Shown here: piece by piece, positions 17,981 to 25,953 of the stretch
Position numbering within the stretch: the first letter of the stretch is position 1
How the letters are laid out: each line of letters starts with the position of its first letter
From: Aureibacter tunicatorum
GTDB lineage: Bacteria > Bacteroidota > Bacteroidia > Cytophagales > Cyclobacteriaceae
Length of the DNA: 64,000 nt
Reading direction: 5' to 3'
NCBI RefSeq assembly: GCF_036492635.1
Contig: NZ_AP025305.1
Location: forward strand, 4,358,000 to 4,421,999
Program-made: the position numbers and the translations under genes
Notes under the pieces: generated by a model
What the model saw: only the letters and a program-made list of their open reading frames with translations
What the model was told of the DNA's origin: nothing
The model's database searches: none

Positions 17981-18413
17981 ATGTCTTTTGAAATTTTCTA
18001 TCCAATGAATAATTTCCTCCACCCTTGAAAAACAAAAATAAACTGCCCATCAACATGGAATAATCAGTTCTGCTATCATGCAATGCAACCCAGAGACCTT
18101 TTTCCATTAATATAGGAACCTTCGTCAAAGTTAGAGCGCTCAACATAATTGAAATTATAATCAAACTAGCCAATCGCGTGCCCAATCCAATGATGATCAT
18201 TAATCCAGCGAGTATTTCCAATCCGCCTATCATGCTTCCCAAAAACTCCGCATTGGGCAAACCTATAGCCTCAAACCTACCCGCTCCTCTTGTTATCGGA
18301 AACAAAAACTTTTGAATTCCCTCCGACAAGAAAACCAATCCAACGGCCATTCTAACAAGTATTACATATTTATCTCCATCGGTTTTCAAAATTTGACTTT
18401 TCCATTCGTTCAT
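17979..18413 (-). CDS. DoxX-family membrane protein
   Basis: This 144-residue protein has four predicted membrane helices and the DoxX-type start VRMAVGLVFLSEGIQKFLFP, followed by G-x-x-E-I-x-x-G in the second helix (GGLEILAGLMIIIGLGTRLAS). Family members are small inner-membrane proteins linked to redox or thiosulfate/quinone chemistry, but most have no proven activity. It lies 80 bases downstream of the first large paralog gene on the same strand and could be read through from it. Confidence 0.85.
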   Translation of the reverse strand: MNEWKSQILKTDGDKYVILVRMAVGLVFLSEGIQKFLFPITRGAGRFEAIGLPNAEFLGSMIGGLEILAGLMIIIGLGTRLASLIIISIMLSALTLTKVPILMEKGLWVALHDSRTDYSMLMGSLFLFFKGGGNYSLDRKFQKT

Positions 18414-18493
18414 AACGACTACTTTTGATTTCCATCAAAGTTCCGTAATTAATATTTTCTTCAATTGTCTGAATGAAAAATTAGCGGTTTGCA

Positions 18494-20386
18494 TCACAAC
18501 TCTTCGTATTGACTTTCTAATTCTCTACCCAAAAGCTTCTGATCATTCAGGCCTTTTGTCAGATCCTCTTTTTCCTTTCTTAGTACTTTAAGAATCTGTC
18601 GTGTCGGCCCTTTGAAGTCCTGCACGTATACCTTTTTCATGCCTGAGGACAAAATGCTTGCTTCGCTATCTGTACCTGTAGCTCCGGCTGTGCTGGTAAT
18701 AGAGTCACCAATAGTCATCTGGCTATCTTCTGTATGTGTTTCCAAAATTGGGAAACATTGAGCCTCTGGAGAAGCGATCTCATAACCATCCACTATCGCT
18801 GGTTCGACAAAGCCTGTATCCACGACTACCAAGCTATCGTCTTTGTAAGCTTTTACTTCAAAATTGCTGTATGGATGGTAGATATCGACTCCGTATTTTT
18901 TCATTATCTTCATCATTCCTCGGAACGCCTCCGAGCGATTGCGGTACTTTCCTTGCACAAGTTCTGCCAAAATTTGAGATCTTAATCCAAAAAATGAGTG
19001 AAAACGATCTTTTCCAAACTTTTTCTTATTGGCCTCAAAGTGATCTAAGCATTCCATCACTTGGTCCGGTCTATCATTAATCAACCGCATGCTCAGATTA
19101 CTTAGCTTTCGCAAATCGGATTCATCCACGGAATCCTTTTCTGATGGCCTCGCAATTGCTTGAAGCTGAACTTTATGATGAAGCCTTTCCAATTCCGACC
19201 ATTGTCCCGCTCTAAAATCAAATAACGGAGGATTTCTTTTTCGATCACTGATTTGCAAAGCAACTCTATCCAAATATTCCATCAAGATCGAAATCAATCT
19301 ATCGTCAAATCCCCAAACATTTTGAAACCAAACATCTTGACTCCAGCTTGCGCCCGGCGCAAACCTCTCCGTCAACCTCAAGCATTCATCCACAAAATAA
19401 TCTTGATGCTCCTCGATATACCTGCTCAAAAACACCTTCACCCTCTCAAAACCATCAGGGTTGACTATTCTCAAGACAAAAGTATCGCATCTGGAAGACA
19501 AATTGCAAAAAGGAGCCAAGGACAAGGACTTAACGGCAAGGCCTCCCAAAACTCCCGGATCATCCAATAACGGCATTAAATCTTGGGTTACTTGAAACAC
19601 ATGAGGCCCTTTGACATTTAGATAAATGTCATACTTGTAAGGCACGCTCTGAGTTTCCAGCACAGGTTCATTTTTTAATCTTTCAGACTCCGTGTCCTGC
19701 CTGCCATACATATTCATAAAATAATCTGGAAAATGGCTATAGTCCCGTATTCCTCTTAATTCAGCATGCTTGTAGTAATGAGGCTTTCTATCCACTAGAT
19801 TCAATCGAAGGTTTCTGTCCGTTGGGCGGTTGACCAAAAGATCATTAACGATGCGGCGGGCTAAATCCAGCTGAGCTGATCGATCCACAGGAGGCTTTGC
19901 AATGGTATTTCTTGTGAAGCGAGAATACAGATTCTTTTGCAAAGTATTGTAAGGTCGGGTAAAGTCCGCTCTCCGAGTCACTTTTCCATCCCAACATTCA
20001 TCAAACAGTTCCATCAATTGGTTGAAGGAATGATCGGGTTCTTCCATCTCCAAAATACTCTCTCGAACCCAAAAATCTTCTTTAACTCCTCGGCAATAAG
20101 CAAAATACCAAAGATCGTCCTCATCAGCCGTATGATAACGCTCATCGTCAATAATCACATGCCTTCCAGCGCCAAGTTCAACCGATGGCAAAGGCGTAAG
20201 TTGAGAATTCTTCAAAGAATAACCATGAGTTGATTTTTTAAGATGAGCAGGCTTGAAAGCCGCTTGAACAACAGGAGTATTAGCAAATGTCAAAGCTGGT
20301 GGATTTTTCGAGATTGAAATCGAACTTCTAGCCATTTTTTGAATGGCTGGCTCTTTTGTTTTTCTCAATATATCCCTATGCAGCAT
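18494..20386 (-). CDS. Large paralog 1, candidate HopA1-like effector
   Basis: This is one of three related proteins in the window (630 residues from the ATG at 20386; the longer frame to 20419 opens with TTG). The chosen ATG puts the signature VVQAAFKP at residues 39-46, the same place as in the other two. Conserved blocks are DHSFNQLMELFDECW, YFMNMYGR, VPYKYDIYLNV, LAVKSLSLAP, SRCDTFVLRIVNPDGFE, CLRLTERFAPGASWSQD, a YGVDIYHP segment and a charged tail ending YEEL. The order Y-L-N, then V-K, then R-x-D-T, then (A)PG-x-S resembles the HopA1 family of type III effectors; this is inference. No signal peptide, lipobox or membrane helix is seen. The promoter region faces the marR gene. Confidence 0.6.
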   Translation of the reverse strand: MLHRDILRKTKEPAIQKMARSSISISKNPPALTFANTPVVQAAFKPAHLKKSTHGYSLKNSQLTPLPSVELGAGRHVIIDDERYHTADEDDLWYFAYCRGVKEDFWVRESILEMEEPDHSFNQLMELFDECWDGKVTRRADFTRPYNTLQKNLYSRFTRNTIAKPPVDRSAQLDLARRIVNDLLVNRPTDRNLRLNLVDRKPHYYKHAELRGIRDYSHFPDYFMNMYGRQDTESERLKNEPVLETQSVPYKYDIYLNVKGPHVFQVTQDLMPLLDDPGVLGGLAVKSLSLAPFCNLSSRCDTFVLRIVNPDGFERVKVFLSRYIEEHQDYFVDECLRLTERFAPGASWSQDVWFQNVWGFDDRLISILMEYLDRVALQISDRKRNPPLFDFRAGQWSELERLHHKVQLQAIARPSEKDSVDESDLRKLSNLSMRLINDRPDQVMECLDHFEANKKKFGKDRFHSFFGLRSQILAELVQGKYRNRSEAFRGMMKIMKKYGVDIYHPYSNFEVKAYKDDSLVVVDTGFVEPAIVDGYEIASPEAQCFPILETHTEDSQMTIGDSITSTAGATGTDSEASILSSGMKKVYVQDFKGPTRQILKVLRKEKEDLTKGLNDQKLLGRELESQYEEL

Positions 20387-20539
20387 TGAAATTCGTATTA
20401 AGCTTCCCAATACTAACAATTATTCCCAGTTGCTGTTTTTAGCCTCTGGAAATATTCAATTTCTGAATAAAGGTGAGCTGTAATTTTTCGCATTTCATGA
20501 ACCATGAAAATAAATTTAAAAATTTTAAAGAGTAAAATC

Positions 20540-20573
20540 GAATAAATTAGTTTGAATTCAAACTAATTTATTC
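20540..20573. promoter_or_regulatory. Perfect 34-bp palindrome, probable MarR operator
   Basis: The palindrome is centred on GAATTC at 20554-20559 and pairs without any mismatch over 17 bp per arm. It ends 13 bases before the marR start codon and covers the TTTG -33 element, so a MarR dimer or pair of dimers bound here would block the gene's own promoter. It also lies in the region shared with the divergent paralog 1 gene. Confidence 0.7.
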
Positions 20574-20582
20574 ATACATTTG
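20551..20582 (+). promoter_or_regulatory. Bacteroidota-type promoter of the marR operon
   Basis: TTTG at 20551-20554 and TACATTTG at 20575-20582 match the -33 TTTG and -7 TAnnTTTG consensus exactly, with a 20-base spacer. Transcription would start almost at the ATG (20587), suggesting a leaderless or nearly leaderless mRNA. Confidence 0.65.
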
Positions 20583-20586
20583 ATTC

Positions 20587-21009
20587 ATGAAAAAATTCAA
20601 AACAGGAGAACTACTTGGCAAGTCATCAAGATTGCTAAGCAACAAGCTTACACAAGGCTTGACAAAACATCAGATAGAATTAACTCCAGAGCAATGGATG
20701 GTTCTCGAGGTGCTAGTCAATGAACCTAAGAGTCAAAAAGAAATTTGTGAAATAACTCTTAAAAACAAAGCCAGTATCAATAGTCTAGTTTCAAACTTGA
20801 TAAAAACAGGGCTTGTCTCCAAATCCGTCTCCGAATCTGATAAACGAAACAATGTAATATCGATTACGGACCTAGGCATACAAATAAAAAAAGCATCCAA
20901 CCAAGTGGCTTCCGAAACATTGGATATCGCATTGGAAGGATTGTCCTCAAAAGACATTGAAACACTCAATGGCTATCTCCTCAAAATCAAAAACAACCTT
21001 ATCAAATAA
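20587..21009 (+). CDS. MarR-family transcriptional regulator
   Basis: This 140-residue winged-helix protein begins with a LLGKSSRLLSNKL helix and LTPEQWMVLEVL, then an HTH around residues 50-75 (SQKEICEITLKNKASINSLV) and a wing with the basic SDKRNNVISITDLG. MarR proteins usually repress their own operon and release DNA on binding phenolic or other small ligands. It stands directly before a NAD(P)-binding protein gene (11-base gap), its likely target together with itself through the palindrome at 20540-20573. Confidence 0.9.
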   Translation: MKKFKTGELLGKSSRLLSNKLTQGLTKHQIELTPEQWMVLEVLVNEPKSQKEICEITLKNKASINSLVSNLIKTGLVSKSVSESDKRNNVISITDLGIQIKKASNQVASETLDIALEGLSSKDIETLNGYLLKIKNNLIK

Positions 21010-21020
21010 AATCAACCATA

Positions 21021-21659
21021 ATGGCAAAACAAATAACTATTTTTGGAGCTACTGGCTTCGTTGGAAAGAAACTAATTCGACTAGCTATTGAGCGTGGCTA
21101 TAAAATAAAAGCTTTAGCGCGATCGAAAAACAAACTTAAAGAGTTTGAATCTAAAATAGAGATTATTGAAGGCGACTACTTTGACCTAAACAAAATCGAT
21201 GAAGCTATCCATGGTTCATCTGCAATCCTATCTACGATTGGGCCTCCGTTAAAAGCAAAAGGAATTGATGAAAGCAAATATCATGATAGCTTAAACCATT
21301 TGATTAATCGATTGGAAAAAAAGGGCTCAACAAAATTCATAAATATTTCAGGCGCTGCAATTAAGTTTCCGGATGAAAAACTATCATTCAAAAGAAAGGC
21401 TTTGAGGCTTATGTTAAATTTGATGGCTCAGCAAATGATCAATGTCAAAGACGGAGAATTAGAGATACTAACAAATTCCAATATTGATTTCATATCAATA
21501 AGACCTCCAATGATCAAAGACATACAAGGAGAATATTCCGTTAATGACAACTCTCTTGTAAGCATGTCTGTGGGTGTTGATCAAATATGCAATTTCATGC
21601 TTGACAATATTGACAATGATCAATGGCGCCGAAAAGCTCCTCTTATTGGCAATATCTAA
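21021..21659 (+). CDS. NAD(P)-binding oxidoreductase, atypical SDR type
   Basis: This 212-residue Rossmann-fold protein has the glycine motif GATGFVGKKL at the N-terminus (residues 9-18), a typical LARSKNKL second strand and a STIGPP segment. It belongs to the NmrA/YesF-like atypical short-chain dehydrogenases, which lack the classical Tyr-x3-Lys pair. It probably reduces or senses NAD(P)H or a small electrophile. Substrate unknown. It is co-directional with marR with an 11-base gap, so the two form an operon. Confidence 0.8.
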   Translation: MAKQITIFGATGFVGKKLIRLAIERGYKIKALARSKNKLKEFESKIEIIEGDYFDLNKIDEAIHGSSAILSTIGPPLKAKGIDESKYHDSLNHLINRLEKKGSTKFINISGAAIKFPDEKLSFKRKALRLMLNLMAQQMINVKDGELEILTNSNIDFISIRPPMIKDIQGEYSVNDNSLVSMSVGVDQICNFMLDNIDNDQWRRKAPLIGNI

Positions 21660-21720
21660 AAAAATATAATGACGGGACCGAATAAAAATTCAAGACAGTT
21701 GAGCTATAGTTTTACAAAGC

Positions 21721-23667
21721 CTAAAGCTCATCTCTTTCTTCCTCAAGCTCTTTAGCCAAAATCCTTTGGTCTACAGCATGAGCCATCCAATCTGCCGCTT
21801 CTTCTCTGATCGCTTTTAACACTTGCCGAGGTGCTCCTACAGACTCTTGGACGTATACTTTGGATAGACTATCTTCTGGTTTTCGACTTCCATCTCCCAA
21901 GTTAATCGAAGGTATCTCAAAACCAACCTCTTCAGTATGCGTAAGCTTCTCTCTACTGTTTGGCTTTGCTGGTGTTGGCACAAACATAGCTTCAGGATGA
22001 GAAATATCAGTCCCCAATTCGGCAACCAGCTCTTCTGCTCCTTCACCGATTACTACCATCCCATCATCTCTGACAGGCCTGATATCTCTATTGACATGAG
22101 GATGAAACAAATCAATGCCATGACGTCTCAATATCCTCATAAAGTTTTTAAATGCCTCCATTTTATTCTTATAGCGCCGTTTATCGGGCATATCAGTCCT
22201 CAATGCGAGTTCTTCTAAAGCCAAAGAGCGAATCCCCATGAAAGTCTTTCTGTCTGCTCCATATCGTTTTTTATACCTCTTAAAATGTCTGATCCAATGT
22301 CCAATATCATATGGCAAAGCCACCTTGGAGACTTCTTCACTCTTTTCTCCCAATTTCAATAATTTTTCCTGATCAAACTGATCACTAGAACCTCCTTTTT
22401 TGACTAATTGCAACTGAAGTTCTCTATGCATTTTTTCTAGTTCTTCCCACTGTTTGCCTGTGGATTTCCATTCGAAAAATGGCTTGTTCCTTTTCCGCTC
22501 AGAGAGCTTCATAGACACTTCATCGAGATAATATCCTACCTCGGCAAGCATCCGTTCGTCCATGTCCCAAACATTGGAAAACCATGAATCCTGACTCCAA
22601 CTAGCTCCCGGCGCAAATCTTTCGGTAAGAGCCAGACAATCATCTATAAAATAGTCCGGATGCGCAGCCACATATTCTATCAGAAACTGCTTGGCCTTTT
22701 CAAAACCTTCAGGATTGACTATTCTTATCACAATGGAATCGACTCTCGAAGCATGATTGACCAAAGGCGCGATTGCCATGCTTTTCACACACAATTCACC
22801 CAATACTTCCGGATCATCCATCATTCTCATTAACGTATGAGCGACCTCCTTCAAATGATGAACTTTGACATTGAGATAGATATCAAATTTATATGGAACT
22901 TTTTGTGTTCGTATATGAGGCGCGGACTTGTCTCGAGATGCTCCATCTGCTTCGGATCGGCCATAAATATTCATAAAATAATCTCGCATATGGCCAAACT
23001 TCTTTTGCTTTTTCAGCTGTTCATAATTATAATAAATAGCCTTTTTCCCTTCTATTGACAATCTCATTCCTCTATCCTCAGCCCTTTCCAAAAACATCTT
23101 CACAAACTCTTCAGCTAAACCGATTTCAACTGCTTCTGGAACTCTTGGCTTATCCGTTTTCTTCTTCACATACATCGAATATAAATTCTTCTGCACAGTA
23201 TCATAAGAACGTTTATATTTCGCTTTTTCAAAGACGAATCCGTTCCAACATTCCTCAAACATATCCATCAACTGCAGGAAAGAATAATCCGGCTGAGGAA
23301 AAGTCAGCAAATCGGCATTGAGCCAGAAAGGGTCTTTTACGCCTTCCGCTAGGCATTCATACCATCGCTGTTTTTCATCGCCTTCACCCCTCCACACATC
23401 AACGTCATCATCGATTATAATCATCATTTGCGACGATAACAGCACATCCTGCTTAGGAACAAACTTCATATTGCGAAGTTCTATGCCTTGTCCTTCATAA
23501 CCATGAGTTCTCATCCGGACTTGGGCTGGACGAAATGCCGCTTGAATGACCTGTTTTTTCTGAAAAGTAAAGTCAGGAGGAAATTTCGCGGAAATGGTCT
23601 TGGAGGAGCGCGCTGCTTTAGAACTTAATCTAGAAGAAGAATTAAACGAAGGCTCTTGATACTGCAT
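21721..23667 (-). CDS. Large paralog 2, candidate HopA1-like effector
   Basis: This 648-residue relative of paralogs 1 and 3 has VIQAAFRP at residues 40-47, preceded by the shared ISAKFPP segment. It keeps DYSFLQLMDMFEECWNG, YFMNIYGR, VPYKFDIYLNV, LCVKSMAIAP, SRVDSIVIRIVNPEGFE, CLALTERFAPGASWSQD, MEAFKNFMRILRRHGIDLFHP and a C-terminal tail ending ELEEERDEL. The core is compatible with a HopA1-like fold by pattern only. There is no export signal. It follows paralog 3 with a 51-base gap on the same strand, so these two probably form one transcript. Confidence 0.6.
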   Translation of the reverse strand: MQYQEPSFNSSSRLSSKAARSSKTISAKFPPDFTFQKKQVIQAAFRPAQVRMRTHGYEGQGIELRNMKFVPKQDVLLSSQMMIIIDDDVDVWRGEGDEKQRWYECLAEGVKDPFWLNADLLTFPQPDYSFLQLMDMFEECWNGFVFEKAKYKRSYDTVQKNLYSMYVKKKTDKPRVPEAVEIGLAEEFVKMFLERAEDRGMRLSIEGKKAIYYNYEQLKKQKKFGHMRDYFMNIYGRSEADGASRDKSAPHIRTQKVPYKFDIYLNVKVHHLKEVAHTLMRMMDDPEVLGELCVKSMAIAPLVNHASRVDSIVIRIVNPEGFEKAKQFLIEYVAAHPDYFIDDCLALTERFAPGASWSQDSWFSNVWDMDERMLAEVGYYLDEVSMKLSERKRNKPFFEWKSTGKQWEELEKMHRELQLQLVKKGGSSDQFDQEKLLKLGEKSEEVSKVALPYDIGHWIRHFKRYKKRYGADRKTFMGIRSLALEELALRTDMPDKRRYKNKMEAFKNFMRILRRHGIDLFHPHVNRDIRPVRDDGMVVIGEGAEELVAELGTDISHPEAMFVPTPAKPNSREKLTHTEEVGFEIPSINLGDGSRKPEDSLSKVYVQESVGAPRQVLKAIREEAADWMAHAVDQRILAKELEEERDEL

Positions 23668-23718
23668 AAGTCAAAATTCTTAGCTAATAACTAGTCTTTT
23701 GGAGAGTCTGTTTGGATT

Positions 23719-25554
23719 TTAAAGTTCATCACGTTCTTCCTCTATTATTTTAGACATCAACTTTCGTTCTTTCGCTTCTTCCTGCCATCTTTCTCCTCTT
23801 TTCCGGTTCACCTTTAGTATCTGTCTCGAAGGATCGACTGTTTCTTGAGTGAAAAACTTTGTCGACTTTTCTAAAACTGACTCTCCGTCTTCGCTCCTTA
23901 CTGAAGGAATATAACAAGCTTCTGGAGCAGACAAGCCTACCTCCGGAGTAATCGAGCTCTCCTCAGGCAACTGATCAATAACCACCATGCCTTCTTCTCT
24001 ATATTGCTTGATTGGTCTATTCAAGTGCGGATGAAACAGATCAATGCCATGATCTCTAAGTATTCTCATAAATGACTTGAATGCTTTCATCCGGTCACGA
24101 GGTTTCTTTTTCATTAACTCTGCCAAAGCTATCGTTCTTATCCCCAAAAAACTGTACCTATTCGTTCCGAACTTCTTTTTCATTTTGTCATAATGGTCTA
24201 TCCATTCAATAACCTGATGTGGCGGACAAAACTGACTTAACTCCTCTGTCAACACACTTAGACGACGCAGCTTATCATAGTCTAATTGCCTGTCTGCTCC
24301 GGCATTTCTCACCAACTGGACTTGCACTTCATGATGCAAGCTTTCCATCTCAGACCATTTCCACCACCAAAGGTCCAAAAACGATTTATTTTGTTTGTGG
24401 TCGCTGATGCTCATCGCAACTCTATCAAGATACACTCCAACGTCGCCCAACATATTCCCATCCATATCCCACACATTGTCAAAAAATGAATCTTGGCTCC
24501 AGCTAAGTCCAGGAGCAATTCTTTCCGTCAACTCAAGACAATCATCCACAAAAAAATCAACATGACCGTCTACATATTGAATCAAATACTCTCTGACTTT
24601 CTCAAATCCTTCAGGGCTTGTAACTTTCAAATTTATAGTATCTGTTCTGGAGGCTAGATTTCTCAAAGGAGCAACAGCCATATTTTTGACATACAAACCT
24701 CCCAACACACTTGGATCATCCAACATTGGAATCAAATCCCTTGCTACTTCAGTCAAATTCGCGGCATTGACATTCAAATAAAAATCGAATTTATAAGGAA
24801 CGCTTTGGTCGTCAACCACTGGAGAAGCCCCTTTCTGCTCAGGCTTCACTTCTTTGTCAAGCCTACCATACATATTGATAAAATAATCAGGAAAGTGCCC
24901 AAAGCTTTTAATGTCCTTCAATTGCGCGTGCTTATAGTAACAATCTTTCTTTCCCTCTATTTTCAATCGAAGATTTCTATCCTCAGGTCTTCGCATTGCC
25001 ATACCTACAAGATCGCGAGCAATGACTTCTTGCTCTTCCTTCGTGCAGCTGGGCTTTTTCTTAATCACTAATGTGTAAAAGGAATATAGGTTTTTAGCCA
25101 AGTCGCCATAATAATCATAATAACCTTGAGTATTCAGTACTTGCCCGCTCCAACACTCATCAAACATCTTCATCAACCTGATAAAAGAATGATCAGGCTC
25201 CTCAACTATTTCCATATCCGCATTGCTGACCCAAAATGGCTCCGCCACGCCGTCTTTCATTACCTCATACGACAACAAGCCTGCTCCACCCGCAACGATA
25301 TTCTGGTCTTCAACGATGACCATCTGATCAGGCAATAACTTGACATTGGGCAGTGGACTAAATCCATGAACTCTGGAAAATGACTTTCCAAGGCACTTAT
25401 GCTTGATTTTACCCGGCTTAAAAGCCGCTTGAATTACAGGAGGGACTAAAAATGGAGATTCTGGAGGAAGTTTTACCGATACTTGCGCATTCGGAACACT
25501 GCTTTTTGTTCTGCACGCATGCGATTTATATGGCAACGACTCTCCTTTTAACAT
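23719..25554 (-). CDS. Large paralog 3, candidate HopA1-like effector
   Basis: This 611-residue member has VIQAAFKP at residues 40-47 after VSVKLPP. Conserved blocks are DHSFIRLMKMFDECWSG, YFINMYGR, VPYKFDFYLNV (around residue 256), LYVKNMAVAP, SRTDTINLKVTSPEGFE, CLELTERIAPGLSWSQD (around residue 348), MKAFKSFMRILRDHGIDLFHP and the tail ending EEERDEL. It is the first gene of the paralog 3 - paralog 2 pair and starts with ATG at 25554. The family function is unknown; a translocated effector is a hypothesis based on shared ends and the HopA1-like pattern. Confidence 0.6.
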   Translation of the reverse strand: MLKGESLPYKSHACRTKSSVPNAQVSVKLPPESPFLVPPVIQAAFKPGKIKHKCLGKSFSRVHGFSPLPNVKLLPDQMVIVEDQNIVAGGAGLLSYEVMKDGVAEPFWVSNADMEIVEEPDHSFIRLMKMFDECWSGQVLNTQGYYDYYGDLAKNLYSFYTLVIKKKPSCTKEEQEVIARDLVGMAMRRPEDRNLRLKIEGKKDCYYKHAQLKDIKSFGHFPDYFINMYGRLDKEVKPEQKGASPVVDDQSVPYKFDFYLNVNAANLTEVARDLIPMLDDPSVLGGLYVKNMAVAPLRNLASRTDTINLKVTSPEGFEKVREYLIQYVDGHVDFFVDDCLELTERIAPGLSWSQDSFFDNVWDMDGNMLGDVGVYLDRVAMSISDHKQNKSFLDLWWWKWSEMESLHHEVQVQLVRNAGADRQLDYDKLRRLSVLTEELSQFCPPHQVIEWIDHYDKMKKKFGTNRYSFLGIRTIALAELMKKKPRDRMKAFKSFMRILRDHGIDLFHPHLNRPIKQYREEGMVVIDQLPEESSITPEVGLSAPEACYIPSVRSEDGESVLEKSTKFFTQETVDPSRQILKVNRKRGERWQEEAKERKLMSKIIEEERDEL

Positions 25555-25953
25555 TGATACTATGAATTTCTCTATGTTATAATAAGCTGATGAGAGAATA
25601 GTTTTTCTCCTTTTTTAAAAAAACAATATTTAAATATGACAAGACTCTGAGTAAACATCTCCATAGGCAACTTGAGCTATATTACCACATGTCAATATTC
25701 ATCCTATTACTTTGAGGATTCTTGGGCATTTGAACCGAATGCTATTAGCGGCGATGAGAATCATTAATAAAGATTTTTTTATAATATTCAAGGCTGCATG
25801 ATAAATTGACAGCCTTATTACTTGCTTTTTACAGCATCAACTTCATTTATACAAAATCCAAATTAATCATTCTTTTATCAATTAAAGCTAAGCATCTCAT
25901 TATATATTAACATTTTATTATTATTTTTATTCCTCCAAACAATAAAGACAACA
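25555..25953. other. Gap with possible gene remnant
   Basis: This 399-base AT-rich region separates divergent genes. It contains an open frame on the plus strand from 25651 to 25767 (38 codons, no ATG) whose end reads SWAFEPNAISGDENH, which looks like protein-coding sequence and may be a decayed gene end. A 7-bp inverted repeat lies at 25790-25796 and 25810-25816. No consensus promoter is visible. Confidence 0.35.
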
